From Candidatus Zixiibacteriota bacterium (GTDB lineage Bacteria > Zixibacteria > MSB-5A5 > GN15 > JAAZOE01): 64,000 nucleotides of DNA. A model generated the notes under the pieces. It made no database searches, was not told where the DNA came from, and saw only the letters and a list, made by a program, of their open reading frames with translations. Within the stretch, counting starts at the first letter, position 1. The number at the start of each line of letters is the position of its first letter. Position numbers and translations under genes: made by a program. The DNA lies in the NCBI GenBank assembly GCA_036480375.1, contig JAZGGI010000033.1, forward strand, positions 84,707 through 148,706. The letters are read 5' to 3'. Positions 42,327-52,405 of this stretch are shown here, one piece after another.

Positions 42327-44111
42327 TTAATCATCCGAATCAAGTTGACCGTAGGGTAATGAAATCGTAAAGGTCGTACCTTGTCCTTCAACTGAGTCAA
42401 CCCTGATGTCACCGTCATGATTTTTAATGATTTTCAAACAATTGGACAATCCCAGACCATGTCCGCTGTCCTTGGTCGTAAAGTTCGGCTCGAATATTTT
42501 TTCTATAATATTTTCAGGGATTCCCTCACCATTATCGGAGACACTAATCAATAGAGTAAGCGGGTCGTTACCCAATATGCACTTTAATTCAATTGACGGA
42601 TTTTCGGATTCCTCCATGGCGTCGGCGGCGTTATTAAGGAGATTGAGCAAAACCTGCTGGATTTGGCCGACATCAATATTTACCTCCGGAAACTCCTCTT
42701 CGCATGACATCTTCAATTCAATTGGTGCGAATCGTCTCTGGGTTTTAATAGTAAATATGACATCGTCAATCAGGTGTTTTATATCAAACATGACCATTTC
42801 GGTTTCGAGCTTGGAAAAATCCATAAGGCCGTTTGTAAATCTCTTTATTTTGCCGATATTATCGACGATACTGTGAATGTTTTTGCCGACTTTTTCATAT
42901 TGCCCACGATCAATATTTATCTGAATCAATTCAGCGCTATTGGATATAATCGAAAGGAAATTATTCAATTCATGCCCGATGGATGCCGCCATCTCGCCTT
43001 TGGCGACCAGTTTTTCCGACAGGATCACGTATTTTTCAAGAATCACCTTTTCGGTAATATCTTCGACAATGAGAATGGCTCCGGTTTTTTGACCTGGCAG
43101 AGAATCGGTCCTCGATATTTTCAACGACAGCACTTTTTCTTCATATCCGGTATCATGAAAGTATCGATCCTCTACAAAATCGCCCAGACCCGAAATTACC
43201 GGTTCGATCATTTTGTGCCACTTATCATATTCTTTATCCGGCACGAGATCGGTAAAATTATTCTGCCCTCTCTCTTTGGCACCGTTAATAATAGAACCTT
43301 TATTCACCTGGAAAATCTTAAAACTGACATCGTTTATCGTGATGAGATTATAATCAGAATCAATAACGATTATGCCGACCGGAGATTGCTCAATTATATC
43401 CTCGTTGTACTGCTTCATGCGGCTCAAGTGGCCGTAAAGCTGGGCATTATGAATAGCGATCGCCGCCTGCTGGGCAAATAACTCAAATAAATATAAATCA
43501 GATTTCAGAAATAGTTTCGCCTGTGACGAGTTGTCAAGATAGACAACTCCAATTACAGTGTTCTTTATCTTAAGCGGAACGCACATAATTGAGCGGAGGT
43601 GTAATTCCACGACTGATTTTTGATTAGCGTATCTCTCATCCTCCAAAGCATCGGAGGTATAGATCGGGTTGCCCGTTTGTACTACTTTATTGGCAATTGA
43701 AAACGAAATCTTAAAGGTATCATCTCTGGTTTCCTCGCGGCGAATATTATGGGCGGTTTTGTATTGCAGGGTCCCATCTTTATCAAGCAGCATTATAAAA
43801 CCGCGTTCAGCCGCAAGCAGTTCCACTGCCTTTTCCATAACCACCTGCAGAACATCTTCCAGAATTAAAGCGGAATTGATTCCGATTGAAATTTCTAATA
43901 TGGCTTTGAGGTCATCAAGCCGGACCTTATGAGTATTGGCTTCTTCTGATATGCGTGGATTATCACTGACAATATCATTCAGCGTCTTTTCCATTTCAGC
44001 CAGGACATTGTCAACTTGAATTCGGTCGGTCGTTGAGCCGAAATCCCCCCCCGGTGATTCAGTATTTTCCACCCTAAACTTACTCAAATCTTCTTTCGCA
44101 GAATTGGACAT
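42327..44111 (-). CDS. Soluble sensor histidine kinase, GAF-PAS type
   Basis: This 594-residue protein has no membrane helix. A GAF domain lies at ~75-220 ([28 protein letters not shown]). A PAS domain is at ~235-345 ([23 protein letters not shown]). The phospho-acceptor helix is in [16 protein letters not shown] (~375). The ATPase domain follows with N box [11 protein letters not shown]1 DNGEGIP and G2 GHGLGLSNC. It would phosphorylate a response regulator on cue from a small molecule bound by GAF. It is followed by the TPR kinase gene. No dedicated response regulator is adjacent; the NtrX-like regulator at 46789 is possible but has its own partner. Confidence 0.9.
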   Translation of the reverse strand: MSNSAKEDLSKFRVENTESPGGDFGSTTDRIQVDNVLAEMEKTLNDIVSDNPRISEEANTHKVRLDDLKAILEISIGINSALILEDVLQVVMEKAVELLAAERGFIMLLDKDGTLQYKTAHNIRREETRDDTFKISFSIANKVVQTGNPIYTSDALEDERYANQKSVVELHLRSIMCVPLKIKNTVIGVVYLDNSSQAKLFLKSDLYLFELFAQQAAIAIHNAQLYGHLSRMKQYNEDIIEQSPVGIIVIDSDYNLITINDVSFKIFQVNKGSIINGAKERGQNNFTDLVPDKEYDKWHKMIEPVISGLGDFVEDRYFHDTGYEEKVLSLKISRTDSLPGQKTGAILIVEDITEKVILEKYVILSEKLVAKGEMAASIGHELNNFLSIISNSAELIQINIDRGQYEKVGKNIHSIVDNIGKIKRFTNGLMDFSKLETEMVMFDIKHLIDDVIFTIKTQRRFAPIELKMSCEEEFPEVNIDVGQIQQVLLNLLNNAADAMEESENPSIELKCILGNDPLTLLISVSDNGEGIPENIIEKIFEPNFTTKDSGHGLGLSNCLKIIKNHDGDIRVDSVEGQGTTFTISLPYGQLDSDD

Positions 44112-44174
44112 ACGTGCTCCGCCTGGTTGTTTCTAACTACTCGATTTATCGGCAGTTAGGCGGAAAATAATTAG

Positions 44175-44861
44175 TTAATCCGATTCTGTTTCCAGTTGAT
44201 CAATTTTGAAATGAGGCGAAGTAAAATGGTAGGTATTTTCGCCAAATCCGATTATTTCCAGAAATTTATTAAGTGCGGAACCGAGAAAACTATCGTCTTC
44301 CGAAGACTGGCCGGTTCCGTACGAAAATTCGGGAATTTGATTAACTTTTGAAGGCGAAATTGAACGGGATAAAATCTCAATATTTAACCTGTACCGTTCA
44401 TCGGTATTGAACTGATCCAGAGGTATTAGCTTAACTTGAAGTGAGTCAGCGAGATAATCTGACATGTCCATTTGATTTAAAAAAGAGCTTGCACTTTGAG
44501 AATTTAGAGAATACCTGATATTATAATTATCTTTTGTCAGGTTATGAGTTAGAAGTAATGCCGTCTTTAACTCATAAATTGTCTTGTGGCCAAATAGCTT
44601 TTGAGGTTTTTCAATTTTGAAACGAAGGCTCAGGAAAATATCCAAACCAGCCAGCAAATCTTCCAAAACCGGTTGCGTTAAAATAGGAGTTAAATCCAGC
44701 CAAACTGTGATTGAATCGTTCGCGCCGTAAATATCATAATCAAATACTATCGATTCATCGTCGGCATATGTTCCGGAAATTAGGGCGCAAAATATCATTG
44801 ATACAAATATCGCGCCCATTTTCCAATTATTTTTTGCCGCCGTTACCAATTTACAAATCAA
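44175..44861 (-). CDS. DUF4390-like exported protein
   Basis: This 228-residue protein has an N-terminal export signal (MGAIFVSMIFCALISGTYADD). The body (~35-190) has the DUF4390 pattern: FDYDIYGANDSITVWLDLTPILTQPVLEDLLAGLDIFLSLRF-type strands, then an amphipathic domain. This family is found next to envelope two-component genes in Gram-negatives, and its function is unsettled. The start is a TTG (44861) eight bases beyond the stop of the barrel gene. An ATG at 44819 is an alternative. It is likely co-transcribed with the barrel gene and linked to the NtrY/NtrX pair upstream. Confidence 0.68.
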   Translation of the reverse strand: MICKLVTAAKNNWKMGAIFVSMIFCALISGTYADDESIVFDYDIYGANDSITVWLDLTPILTQPVLEDLLAGLDIFLSLRFKIEKPQKLFGHKTIYELKTALLLTHNLTKDNYNIRYSLNSQSASSFLNQMDMSDYLADSLQVKLIPLDQFNTDERYRLNIEILSRSISPSKVNQIPEFSYGTGQSSEDDSFLGSALNKFLEIIGFGENTYHFTSPHFKIDQLETESD

Positions 44862-44869
44862 AACCCCAA

Positions 44870-46645
44870 TTAATCGAGGAACGTTGAAATATCGCCAACC
44901 GCTACGAATCGGGCATAAAACATGGGATCTCTATCGTCTCGATCAAGTCGCTTTGAAAAAAATATTTTAACGCTCCTGTCAATTTCAACACCGACACTTA
45001 TTGAACTATGCCATTTAAGTCCACGGGCCAACCTGTGTTCGGCGATTTTTCCTCCGTCATACCGGATTAATGGGCTGAAATCTGTACGCGGGATATTAAA
45101 GAGATATTCAATCCCCGCATAGACGTATTCATTCCCTCGAAATTCTTTATGCCGATAACCATACATGGTCCCTAAACCGCCAATAAAAAACTGGCGATTG
45201 AGAGGAATATATTCGCCGGAAACATACCCATAAGCGCCCGTTAAATTTATGTACTGATAACGATTGAACCTGTTATATCGATTGAGTCGGACTTCAAATC
45301 GCTTAAAGTCAAAATCGCCGTTATATTCTTTCGGAGAATACTCATATCGAGCATAACCAAGCCACCCACGGCGCGGGTTCTTTTCATCGTCGCGGGTATC
45401 AATCGTATATGTGAGCATCAGGCTGCTTATAGTTTTATCATCAAAGTCGGATTTTAAAATTTGTAATGTATCATAGTGTACGGTATTGAAATTTCCTCGA
45501 AATTCCTTTTTGCCAAAGACTGACCATAACCGCGGATGGGCATCGAGCCAGCGTTGTTTTTCCGATAAATATCCGATTTCAAAACGATTCCAATCCCAAG
45601 GACTGAACCGGGCGTAGCCATAACCGCCTTCTGCCTCATAAAAATCTTTCCAGTCCTCATTGAAGAGCATAGCAAATAATGTATTTTCATTATCCGAAAT
45701 GATTAAATCATCGCTTGATTTTAACAAACGATATATCCTGCCCCCCAGCTCCAGCGGCCATTTGCCTCGTATGACTGTTTGAGAAGCGGATAGGCTGTAT
45801 CTCCAGCGCTTGGACGAGAAAGCATATCCCCCTTTGAGCTCAAATGATGGCAACAGTGAATCTGCATGACGATATTTTATGCCATTAAATAATGATAGAC
45901 CATCGACTCGATTATAAGAGGCATCGCCGCTCATCCTGATATCGTTGTCGTAGCTTCTCCAGCGCCGCGCCCGCGATCTTCTTGTAATTCGCTTACCCTT
46001 TTTAGATTTAATATCACCATAAACCGATGACTTTTTATCGAGGCGAACCCGACCCATTACAGAAATCACGTCTCCCCTGACGACAGCCTTATCACCGACG
46101 GTAATATTACCCATCAGCGCTATGACATCTCTATTTACTTCGCCATAAACTCTGACATTGCCACGAAAGGCGATAACCGATCCACGCAGAAAATCGTCTT
46201 CTTCAACTATGAGCGAATTTCGAAAGGATAATTTGTCGCGCATTCGTCTCCGAAAAGACGATTCCCGGCTTTGTTCACCGCGGCTGATAAATTCAAGTAT
46301 ATATTGACCTCTCGCTTTACCGGAAGAGCTATTTATCGTTTTCACATCCTTGAATAAGAGTGAAAACTCAGGAGATTCAATTCCAGTCTTGTCCATTGTG
46401 AAATCGGGACTGCAATAAATCGCTCCATTCTTATATGTAAAATCATTGATATTGAAAGTGTAATTACGCGATTCTCCATTTCCGAAAATTACAAATTCCC
46501 AGGTTTCGGAATCTGCAATCAATTTGGCAATAATGTTTTGGGAAGCATCCTGTGAGTATGGTTTGTAGTCGTCCGCATATGCCTGAAAGGCCACACAGAA
46601 TACTACTGCCATCGACATTAAACCTATTTTAGTCCATTGTAACAT
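44870..46645 (-). CDS. Omp85-like outer-membrane beta-barrel with bactofilin-like N-terminal part
   Basis: The protein has about 591 residues from the ATG at 46645 (GGAGGAG upstream) with a signal peptide (GLMSMAVVFCVAFQAYADD). Residues ~150-215 form short repeated beta turns (VIAFRGNVRVYGEVNRDVIALMGNITVGDKAVVRGDVIS), the left-handed helix pattern of bactofilins. Residues ~265-590 read as an Omp85/surface-antigen barrel (YARYEYSPKEYNGDF, RQFFIGGLGTMYGYRHKEFRGNEYVYAGIEYLF, and a closing RFVAVGD strand). The RGF/RGY-like motif of Omp85 lid loops is present as GYRHKEFRGN. It could insert or export outer-membrane proteins. The upstream long frame to 46681 is not needed. Confidence 0.78.
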   Translation of the reverse strand: MLQWTKIGLMSMAVVFCVAFQAYADDYKPYSQDASQNIIAKLIADSETWEFVIFGNGESRNYTFNINDFTYKNGAIYCSPDFTMDKTGIESPEFSLLFKDVKTINSSSGKARGQYILEFISRGEQSRESSFRRRMRDKLSFRNSLIVEEDDFLRGSVIAFRGNVRVYGEVNRDVIALMGNITVGDKAVVRGDVISVMGRVRLDKKSSVYGDIKSKKGKRITRRSRARRWRSYDNDIRMSGDASYNRVDGLSLFNGIKYRHADSLLPSFELKGGYAFSSKRWRYSLSASQTVIRGKWPLELGGRIYRLLKSSDDLIISDNENTLFAMLFNEDWKDFYEAEGGYGYARFSPWDWNRFEIGYLSEKQRWLDAHPRLWSVFGKKEFRGNFNTVHYDTLQILKSDFDDKTISSLMLTYTIDTRDDEKNPRRGWLGYARYEYSPKEYNGDFDFKRFEVRLNRYNRFNRYQYINLTGAYGYVSGEYIPLNRQFFIGGLGTMYGYRHKEFRGNEYVYAGIEYLFNIPRTDFSPLIRYDGGKIAEHRLARGLKWHSSISVGVEIDRSVKIFFSKRLDRDDRDPMFYARFVAVGDISTFLD

Positions 46646-46788
46646 TACGGTCTCCTCCATATTTACAATGGAGACATACAAATCACATGCCCGAAATCCA
46701 ATCCAATATCATGCCTTAACTTACGAGAATTCTATTCATTACACCATGTATTTTTTACACGATTCATTAAGTTTTGACCGGGTATAAT

Positions 46789-48132
46789 TTACATTATATT
46801 GAGTGATTTTAGTTTTCGGGAAAGATTGCCGCGATCCATATTTAAATATCGAGCCATCGCCGCGATATTGCCATCGTGCTTTTGATATAGATCAGACAAA
46901 AAACCCCTCTCAAATTGACGCACGGCATTGGTAAGCTTGTTATCGTTTTTGGCTGAATCAAAATGAAATTCGCTTTTTCCACGTTGGAGCATCTCTTCAA
47001 TAATTCCGACCGTAATTTCATCCGGCTCGCAGGTAAACATTATTTGCTGTGTGAAATTTTTTAACTGTCGGATATTCCCCGGCCAACTTTGGGCCGCAAG
47101 ATATCCGAGGGCATCGGCCGAAAAGGCATATTGTTTTTCCGAAGAATCCAGCTGTAGAAAATGATTAATCAAATGAGGGATATCTTCTACTCGATCTCTA
47201 AGAGAAGGCACTTCAATAGAAATCACATTGAGCCGGTAATACAAATCTTCGCGAAACGAAGAAGACTCTATACGTTTCTTCAGGTTTTGATTCGTGGCCG
47301 CCATTATACGGCAATTAGAAGTCTGAGTCACATCGGAACCGACCTTCTCGAATTGCCCCGATTCCAATACACGCAAGAGTTTGGTTTGGGCGGTTGTCGT
47401 CAAGTCTCCTATTTCATCGAGAAAGAGAGTTCCCCCTCCCGCTTTTTCAAATCTACCGACTCTATCTTTTTGAGCTCCCGTAAAAGCCCCTCTCACATGA
47501 CCGAATAATTCCGACTCAAATAGATTTTCTGGAATTGCCGGACAATTAACTACGACCAGAGGCTCCCCCCGTCGGGAAGATTTATAGTGAATATTATAGG
47601 CGACTAATTCCTTGCCGACACCGTTTTCTCCGGTAATTAAAATAGTTGCGTCGCTACCTGCGACTTTTTCGATTAATTGCCTTGTTTTCCGGATCGGTTC
47701 TGATTGTCCGAAAATCTCATACTTATCCAGAATTTTCTGAGATAATTTCTCTTCGGTCTTAAACGATTTGCGCAGTCTTAGAGCCTGTTTGACAGTAACG
47801 AGAACTCGTTCCGGCATCAACGGTTTTTCAATAAAATCGAAACTCCCCAGTTTAATGGCCACAACAGCCGTCGGGATATCTGATTTGCCCGAGATAATAA
47901 TTACCGGTATATCTTTTATGCGGTTGCGATTGTCATCCAGAAATGTAATTCCGTCTTTTCCCGGCATTTGAATATCAAGGAGGATCAGGTCAATATCCTG
48001 ACTAAATAATATCTGTTCACCTTTTTCAGCCGATTCGGCCGTAACCGTATCATACCCCTCATCCGCCAGCATACCGGAAAGAGAGCTCCGAATATATTTT
48101 TCATCGTCAATGATTAATATCATGACCTTCAT
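46789..48132 (-). CDS. Sigma-54 response regulator, NtrX-like
   Basis: This ~447-residue protein is read from ATG 48132 (MKVMILIIDDEKY); 48123 is also possible. It has a receiver domain at ~5-125 (LILLDIQMPGKDG phospho-site, IEKPL Lys), an AAA+ domain (Walker A GENGVGKE, contact loop GAFTGA in HVRGAFTGAQ, Walker B LFLDEIG) and a Fis-type HTH (GNIAAMARYLNMDRGNLSRKLKSL). The frame overlaps the upstream histidine kinase by 26 bases, so it is their output partner. Targets are RpoN promoters, most likely envelope genes just downstream, but I found no clear sigma-54 site in the 46646-46788 gap. Confidence 0.92.
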   Translation of the reverse strand: MKVMILIIDDEKYIRSSLSGMLADEGYDTVTAESAEKGEQILFSQDIDLILLDIQMPGKDGITFLDDNRNRIKDIPVIIISGKSDIPTAVVAIKLGSFDFIEKPLMPERVLVTVKQALRLRKSFKTEEKLSQKILDKYEIFGQSEPIRKTRQLIEKVAGSDATILITGENGVGKELVAYNIHYKSSRRGEPLVVVNCPAIPENLFESELFGHVRGAFTGAQKDRVGRFEKAGGGTLFLDEIGDLTTTAQTKLLRVLESGQFEKVGSDVTQTSNCRIMAATNQNLKKRIESSSFREDLYYRLNVISIEVPSLRDRVEDIPHLINHFLQLDSSEKQYAFSADALGYLAAQSWPGNIRQLKNFTQQIMFTCEPDEITVGIIEEMLQRGKSEFHFDSAKNDNKLTNAVRQFERGFLSDLYQKHDGNIAAMARYLNMDRGNLSRKLKSLNIM

Positions 48133-49567
48133 TTCTCTCAACATGTCTCGGAATTTCAAACCGCGCGATTGTCTGTCCGTCATTCAATCTAATTGTAAAT
48201 CGACCCCCATGCTCGATTATAATTTTCTCGGCGATTGTCAATCCCAATCCGGTTCCGTTTGGCCGGGTTGTGAAGTACGGCATGGTCGCCGATTTTAAAT
48301 CCCGAACATCGATATCTACGGCTTCATTAACCACCTCAAAATAAATCTGCCCGCCGCTCACACCATTTGATATTATAATTACACCGTTCGGCGCGCAAAA
48401 TTCTAAAGCATTCTTTATTATATTGACCATAACTTCACGCAGACGATCGGCATCACCTTTAATATAATAGTTTTCCGCTCCGGATTTGAATTCAAACTGA
48501 AATGATTCTAACTGCCCGGTGTATAGATTTACAACCTCCCGACATAACTGGTTGAAATTGGTAACTTGAAAATCAATTTCGGGCATTTTCGCAAGAGAAC
48601 TATAATCATTAGCCATTCTTTCAAGGTGGGAAATTTCGCTTGAAATCGCTTCGAGAGAATCGGCGTAATCTTGAAACTCCGGCTTGTCCTTCAATTTATT
48701 TTTGAGACGAAATAAAGAAATCGAAATCGGCGTCAATGGATTTTTCAATTCATGAGCCATGCGCCGAGCAAATTCCTGCCAAGCCGCCATTCGTTCGGCG
48801 GCAACAAGTTTCTGACGATTGTCATCAAGATCTACAATCATTTTTTTGAAAGACCAGGATAAATTATTGACTTCGTCGGTTCCCCGAATTTCAATTTCGC
48901 CGGGTATTTCCCCACTCGATAGTTTCCGGGATGCGTCAGCCAGACTTTCCAGAGGAATTGTAATTAAGGCCGATAACCGTCTCGAAATAAAATATGCGGC
49001 TCCGCCGACAATTATAAAAACAAAAAGCCCCCCGTAAATTATGAATTGTAAAAGGCCCGGCTGAATATTTCGATAATGACGACTTTCGCGAAGGCTCAAT
49101 GTCGCCGCCTCAAAGCCTTCCAAATATTCCGTTCTCATTATAAAGCCACCAGCCATTTTAATATTCTCAATTTCTGAAGATGCCCCCAGGATAATATAAT
49201 CGTCACCAATTTTTCGGATGAACTGATTTGAAATCTCCGTAAATTCGAATATCGAGTCCGGTAATTCGATAAACTCTTCAGATTTGACAACTACCGTTGT
49301 CTGCCCCGAATCAATAACCATCCAATCAAGTGAATTTGAAATTTCGCCGGTATGATTTTCAATGAGTAAGTTCGCGGCAATTAACTGTAGTTTTGATTCT
49401 ACCAAACGCATCGAATTGATAGTTCGGTCGGGAGACAAATCTTCCATAATCTTATCTGAAGACTGAATCGTCAGATCAAGAAGATAATAGCCGACCAATA
49501 CAATTATCAAAGACGGAACCAACGCGAATAGAATAAGATGACGGAATATTTTTGAGCGTAGATACAT
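48107..49567 (-). CDS. Membrane sensor histidine kinase, NtrY-like
   Basis: This 486-residue protein has one membrane helix near the start (ILFALVPSLIIVLVGYYLL), a periplasmic sensor part of about 150 residues, then a second helix near 195 (FIIYGGLFVFIIVGGAAYFI). A HAMP domain follows (ISRRLSALITIPLESLADASRKL). The H-box is MAHELKNPLTPISI, and the ATPase carries NIIKNALEF and GTGLGLTIAEKI. The HELKNPLTPI pattern with HAMP is typical of NtrY-type kinases. It is the partner of the overlapping NtrX-like gene. The signal it senses is unknown. Confidence 0.92.
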   Translation of the reverse strand: MYLRSKIFRHLILFALVPSLIIVLVGYYLLDLTIQSSDKIMEDLSPDRTINSMRLVESKLQLIAANLLIENHTGEISNSLDWMVIDSGQTTVVVKSEEFIELPDSIFEFTEISNQFIRKIGDDYIILGASSEIENIKMAGGFIMRTEYLEGFEAATLSLRESRHYRNIQPGLLQFIIYGGLFVFIIVGGAAYFISRRLSALITIPLESLADASRKLSSGEIPGEIEIRGTDEVNNLSWSFKKMIVDLDDNRQKLVAAERMAAWQEFARRMAHELKNPLTPISISLFRLKNKLKDKPEFQDYADSLEAISSEISHLERMANDYSSLAKMPEIDFQVTNFNQLCREVVNLYTGQLESFQFEFKSGAENYYIKGDADRLREVMVNIIKNALEFCAPNGVIIISNGVSGGQIYFEVVNEAVDIDVRDLKSATMPYFTTRPNGTGLGLTIAEKIIIEHGGRFTIRLNDGQTIARFEIPRHVERNEGHDINH

Positions 49568-49572
49568 AAGAC

Positions 49573-50139
49573 CTATATATTATGTCGTTTGCGATACAGG
49601 GCCAAAGCGTCCCGATGAGCCTGAAAGGCGATATTATCCGGAGTATTCTTGAAATCAAAATAGGCAGCCTCGCTGGCGTCATCGCCCGGAGTAAGCTTTC
49701 CTCCCACAACTTCGCCATAATAAAGTATTATTAAAACGGCGTGGGTGCGGGGATCGTCCATACCCATAAAGATATCAAACATAGATTGAATGGAAATATC
49801 AAGGCCGGTCTCTTCCTTAATTTCTCGAATAGCTGTTTGCTGCGGATGTTCATCCCATTCCATGAACCCGGCCGGGATGCACCAATCGCCCAACCCAGGG
49901 TTGATTGAGCGTTTCACCAGAAGAATAGCATTATCTTTGACGATTACAGCACCCGCGCCGGGTGCAGGATTTTGGTAGTAAATAAAACCGCATGATTTGC
50001 AATGAGGTCGAACCTTTTCTTCAATTTCCGATATTTCAAGTTCATGGCGACATCGCGGACAATATTGATATCCGCTATAGTCGTTACATTTCTGAAATTG
50101 TTTGCCGCTGATAAGATATTTGAGATCGCTGTCATTCAT
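49573..50139 (-). CDS. Nudix hydrolase with zinc ribbon (NudC-like)
   Basis: This is a 188-residue protein. A zinc ribbon with four Cys (CPRC, CKSC) lies at ~27-50. The Nudix box is exact: GFMEWDEHPQQTAIREIKEETGL, where G, E, REIKEE and G fit GX5EX7REUXEEXGU. A following strand has DPRTHAVLIILYYGEV. NudC-type enzymes cleave NADH or dephospho-CoA-like nucleotides, or remove NAD caps from RNA. This copy is shorter than NudC, so the substrate is open. Its ATG overlaps the stop of the SpoIIE gene by 8 bases. Confidence 0.85.
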   Translation of the reverse strand: MNDSDLKYLISGKQFQKCNDYSGYQYCPRCRHELEISEIEEKVRPHCKSCGFIYYQNPAPGAGAVIVKDNAILLVKRSINPGLGDWCIPAGFMEWDEHPQQTAIREIKEETGLDISIQSMFDIFMGMDDPRTHAVLIILYYGEVVGGKLTPGDDASEAAYFDFKNTPDNIAFQAHRDALALYRKRHNI

Positions 50140-52387
50140 TGACGTTCACACCATTCACTTTCATTACCACAATTGTTGTGTCATCTTCCGCGGTCTGGGC
50201 CGAAGAAAATTCTCGCACTTCATTTAAGATTCCCGCCTGAATCTGTTCGGCGGTTTTATGGCGATTGCTCACTAAATAATCGAGAATTCGATTTTCGCCG
50301 TATTCCTCTTCGTAGGCGTTCATGGCCTCGGAAAGTCCATCGGTATAAAGAAAGAGCAAATCGTCCGGCTCGAGCCTTACCTTCACCGATTGATATAAAA
50401 CGTTATCGAAGGCGCCAATCACTGTTCCACCGGCTTCCAGAAATTCATGATTTCCATTGGAGCGAATCAAAAGCGGGTAGTTGTGGCCGGCATTTGAAAA
50501 TTCAAATTCGCCCGAATCCGGTCTGTATTTGCCGAAGAAAAGGGTTGCGTATTTTCCTGATGATGATGACAGGCAGGAAACGATTTTATTCACGTTAGTC
50601 AGAGTTTCGGATACTTCTCGGTTATTGCTCACTTCGCTTCTCAGAGTCGCCTGAATCTGGGCAGCCAGAAGAGCCGCCGGCATCCCCTTACCGGATATAT
50701 CAGCCACAACCATTCCAACTCCACCATCGTCATCGGTCAGAATAAAATCATAAAAATCACCGCCAACCGTTCTCGAAGGTTCGCTATGGGCACATATCGT
50801 ATAGTTTTTTCCATGAGGCGGCGTGTCGGGCAACAGGTCAATTTGAATCTGGCGAGCCAGATTCATTTCTTCTTCAAGGCGTTGTTTAACGAGAGACTCG
50901 TGATATAATCTCACGTTCGACAAGACTACTATCATTTGATTGGCCAACGTTGCCAGCAGTGTAAAATCTTCATAGTCGAATTTAAAGCCTGAACTTTTAT
51001 CGGTTAGGGCCATAAATCCCAATAAATGTTCGCCCTTATTCAAAGGAACCACCAGATGAATGTTATCGGCTCCCATCATGGTTGCCAGAGGAGAACCCCT
51101 CTGCCAACTTTCAATGCGATCATAAAAGGTTGGAGCCTTCAATTGACCAATCGCACCCAGCATCGGGTCGGTATTATTGAGATGAGATTCGGCTTTTCCA
51201 CCTACCGGAAAATAAAGATAGGTCTTACTTGCGTCGTCATAAATTGAAAACCCAACTCCTTCGACCAGCATATTCGATTTTAACGTATCTTCCACGACCC
51301 TAAAAAGTTGCCGCCGGTCGAGGATATTAATAATTCTGGACGATAAGCGATTCATGATGTTTCGGTAGTCGGAACGATCGCGGATAAACAATCCCTTAAT
51401 AATATTGTCAACGTAATTGTTGATCGGCTGGAATAAAATTAAAGCGACAATAATAAAGCCGATATTGATGAGCGGTAGTTGTTGACCGAAGAAAGATTGA
51501 AGAACTACCGAAAACTGTGTGATGATGATAACATAGGACCCGACCAATAACGCCGAAGAAACGGTATATACCAGCGATTGCCTGAGAATTAACCTGATAT
51601 CCAAAAATTGATAACGGATAATAGCCCAGGCGATAGAACCCACGCCGATAACCAGAGCGAATATTGTCAAAAGCGACGTCCACAGTTCTGATATCTCTAT
51701 CGTAAACAGGTTGGGTAAAATAAATGTAAATATATATAAGCCCAGGGAAATATGAATTCCCATGATAATGACGCGTACTTGTTTTCTCAAACGATCGGCC
51801 TTGACATGCCGCATCCCACGATATAAATAAATCACGGCGAATATTACGTATGAGAGATTTATGAGCGCGAAAAACTTTTTATGTGACGCCAGGATTAATC
51901 CTATCGGCACCATTAACCATTGGAGCACGGATAAAATCGGATCAAGCAAGCTCGTCAGCCAGTTTTCCTGCCCCGGTTCGACCGTCAGCCAGTTTAATAA
52001 CTGATCCGTATCGCTAACAAAAACCACTAAAATGACATGGAAGAGATGGGGAAGAAAAATCAAAAACCGCCATCGGATTTTTATCCCAGCCAGTCGGTCA
52101 TACGGGAATATCCAGGAGAAATAAAGCAAAGCCGGAAAAAACAATTCCCAGATATAGAACAAATTATAAAGATATGATTCTTTAAGAGGAGCGCCGCTCT
52201 GGTACGGAGAAATGACAGTACCCAGCGCTGCAAATATCGGCCCAAGGCCCGCAAAAAACAGCATAATTGCGGTTATGCGATTAAGGCGGATTTTGGCCGA
52301 GTCCCTGATAATCAGGATCGAAAGAAAAATCAATCCAAAGCCAAACCCAAAATATATCAGCGCGAATATGAGAGATTGTGTATCCAT
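50132..52387 (-). CDS. SpoIIE/RsbU-type PP2C phosphatase with seven-helix sensor and GAF
   Basis: This is a 751-residue protein. The N-terminal membrane region (~5-310) has eight or so helices (FALIYFGFGFGLIFLSILII, ALLYFSWIFPYDRLAG). A GAF-like domain spans ~345-490 (RIINILDRRQLFRVVEDTLKS). The PP2C/SpoIIE phosphatase at ~510-745 carries GGDFYDFILTDDDGGVGMVVADISGKGMPAALLAA and FLYTDGLSEAMN, with metal Asp in VVADISGKG. It would dephosphorylate the STAS antagonist. It is the input of a partner switch with the RsbW and STAS genes just upstream. Confidence 0.92.
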   Translation of the reverse strand: MDTQSLIFALIYFGFGFGLIFLSILIIRDSAKIRLNRITAIMLFFAGLGPIFAALGTVISPYQSGAPLKESYLYNLFYIWELFFPALLYFSWIFPYDRLAGIKIRWRFLIFLPHLFHVILVVFVSDTDQLLNWLTVEPGQENWLTSLLDPILSVLQWLMVPIGLILASHKKFFALINLSYVIFAVIYLYRGMRHVKADRLRKQVRVIIMGIHISLGLYIFTFILPNLFTIEISELWTSLLTIFALVIGVGSIAWAIIRYQFLDIRLILRQSLVYTVSSALLVGSYVIIITQFSVVLQSFFGQQLPLINIGFIIVALILFQPINNYVDNIIKGLFIRDRSDYRNIMNRLSSRIINILDRRQLFRVVEDTLKSNMLVEGVGFSIYDDASKTYLYFPVGGKAESHLNNTDPMLGAIGQLKAPTFYDRIESWQRGSPLATMMGADNIHLVVPLNKGEHLLGFMALTDKSSGFKFDYEDFTLLATLANQMIVVLSNVRLYHESLVKQRLEEEMNLARQIQIDLLPDTPPHGKNYTICAHSEPSRTVGGDFYDFILTDDDGGVGMVVADISGKGMPAALLAAQIQATLRSEVSNNREVSETLTNVNKIVSCLSSSSGKYATLFFGKYRPDSGEFEFSNAGHNYPLLIRSNGNHEFLEAGGTVIGAFDNVLYQSVKVRLEPDDLLFLYTDGLSEAMNAYEEEYGENRILDYLVSNRHKTAEQIQAGILNEVREFSSAQTAEDDTTIVVMKVNGVNVNE

Positions 52388-52405
52388 ATTATCAATAAAA
52401 CAAAC

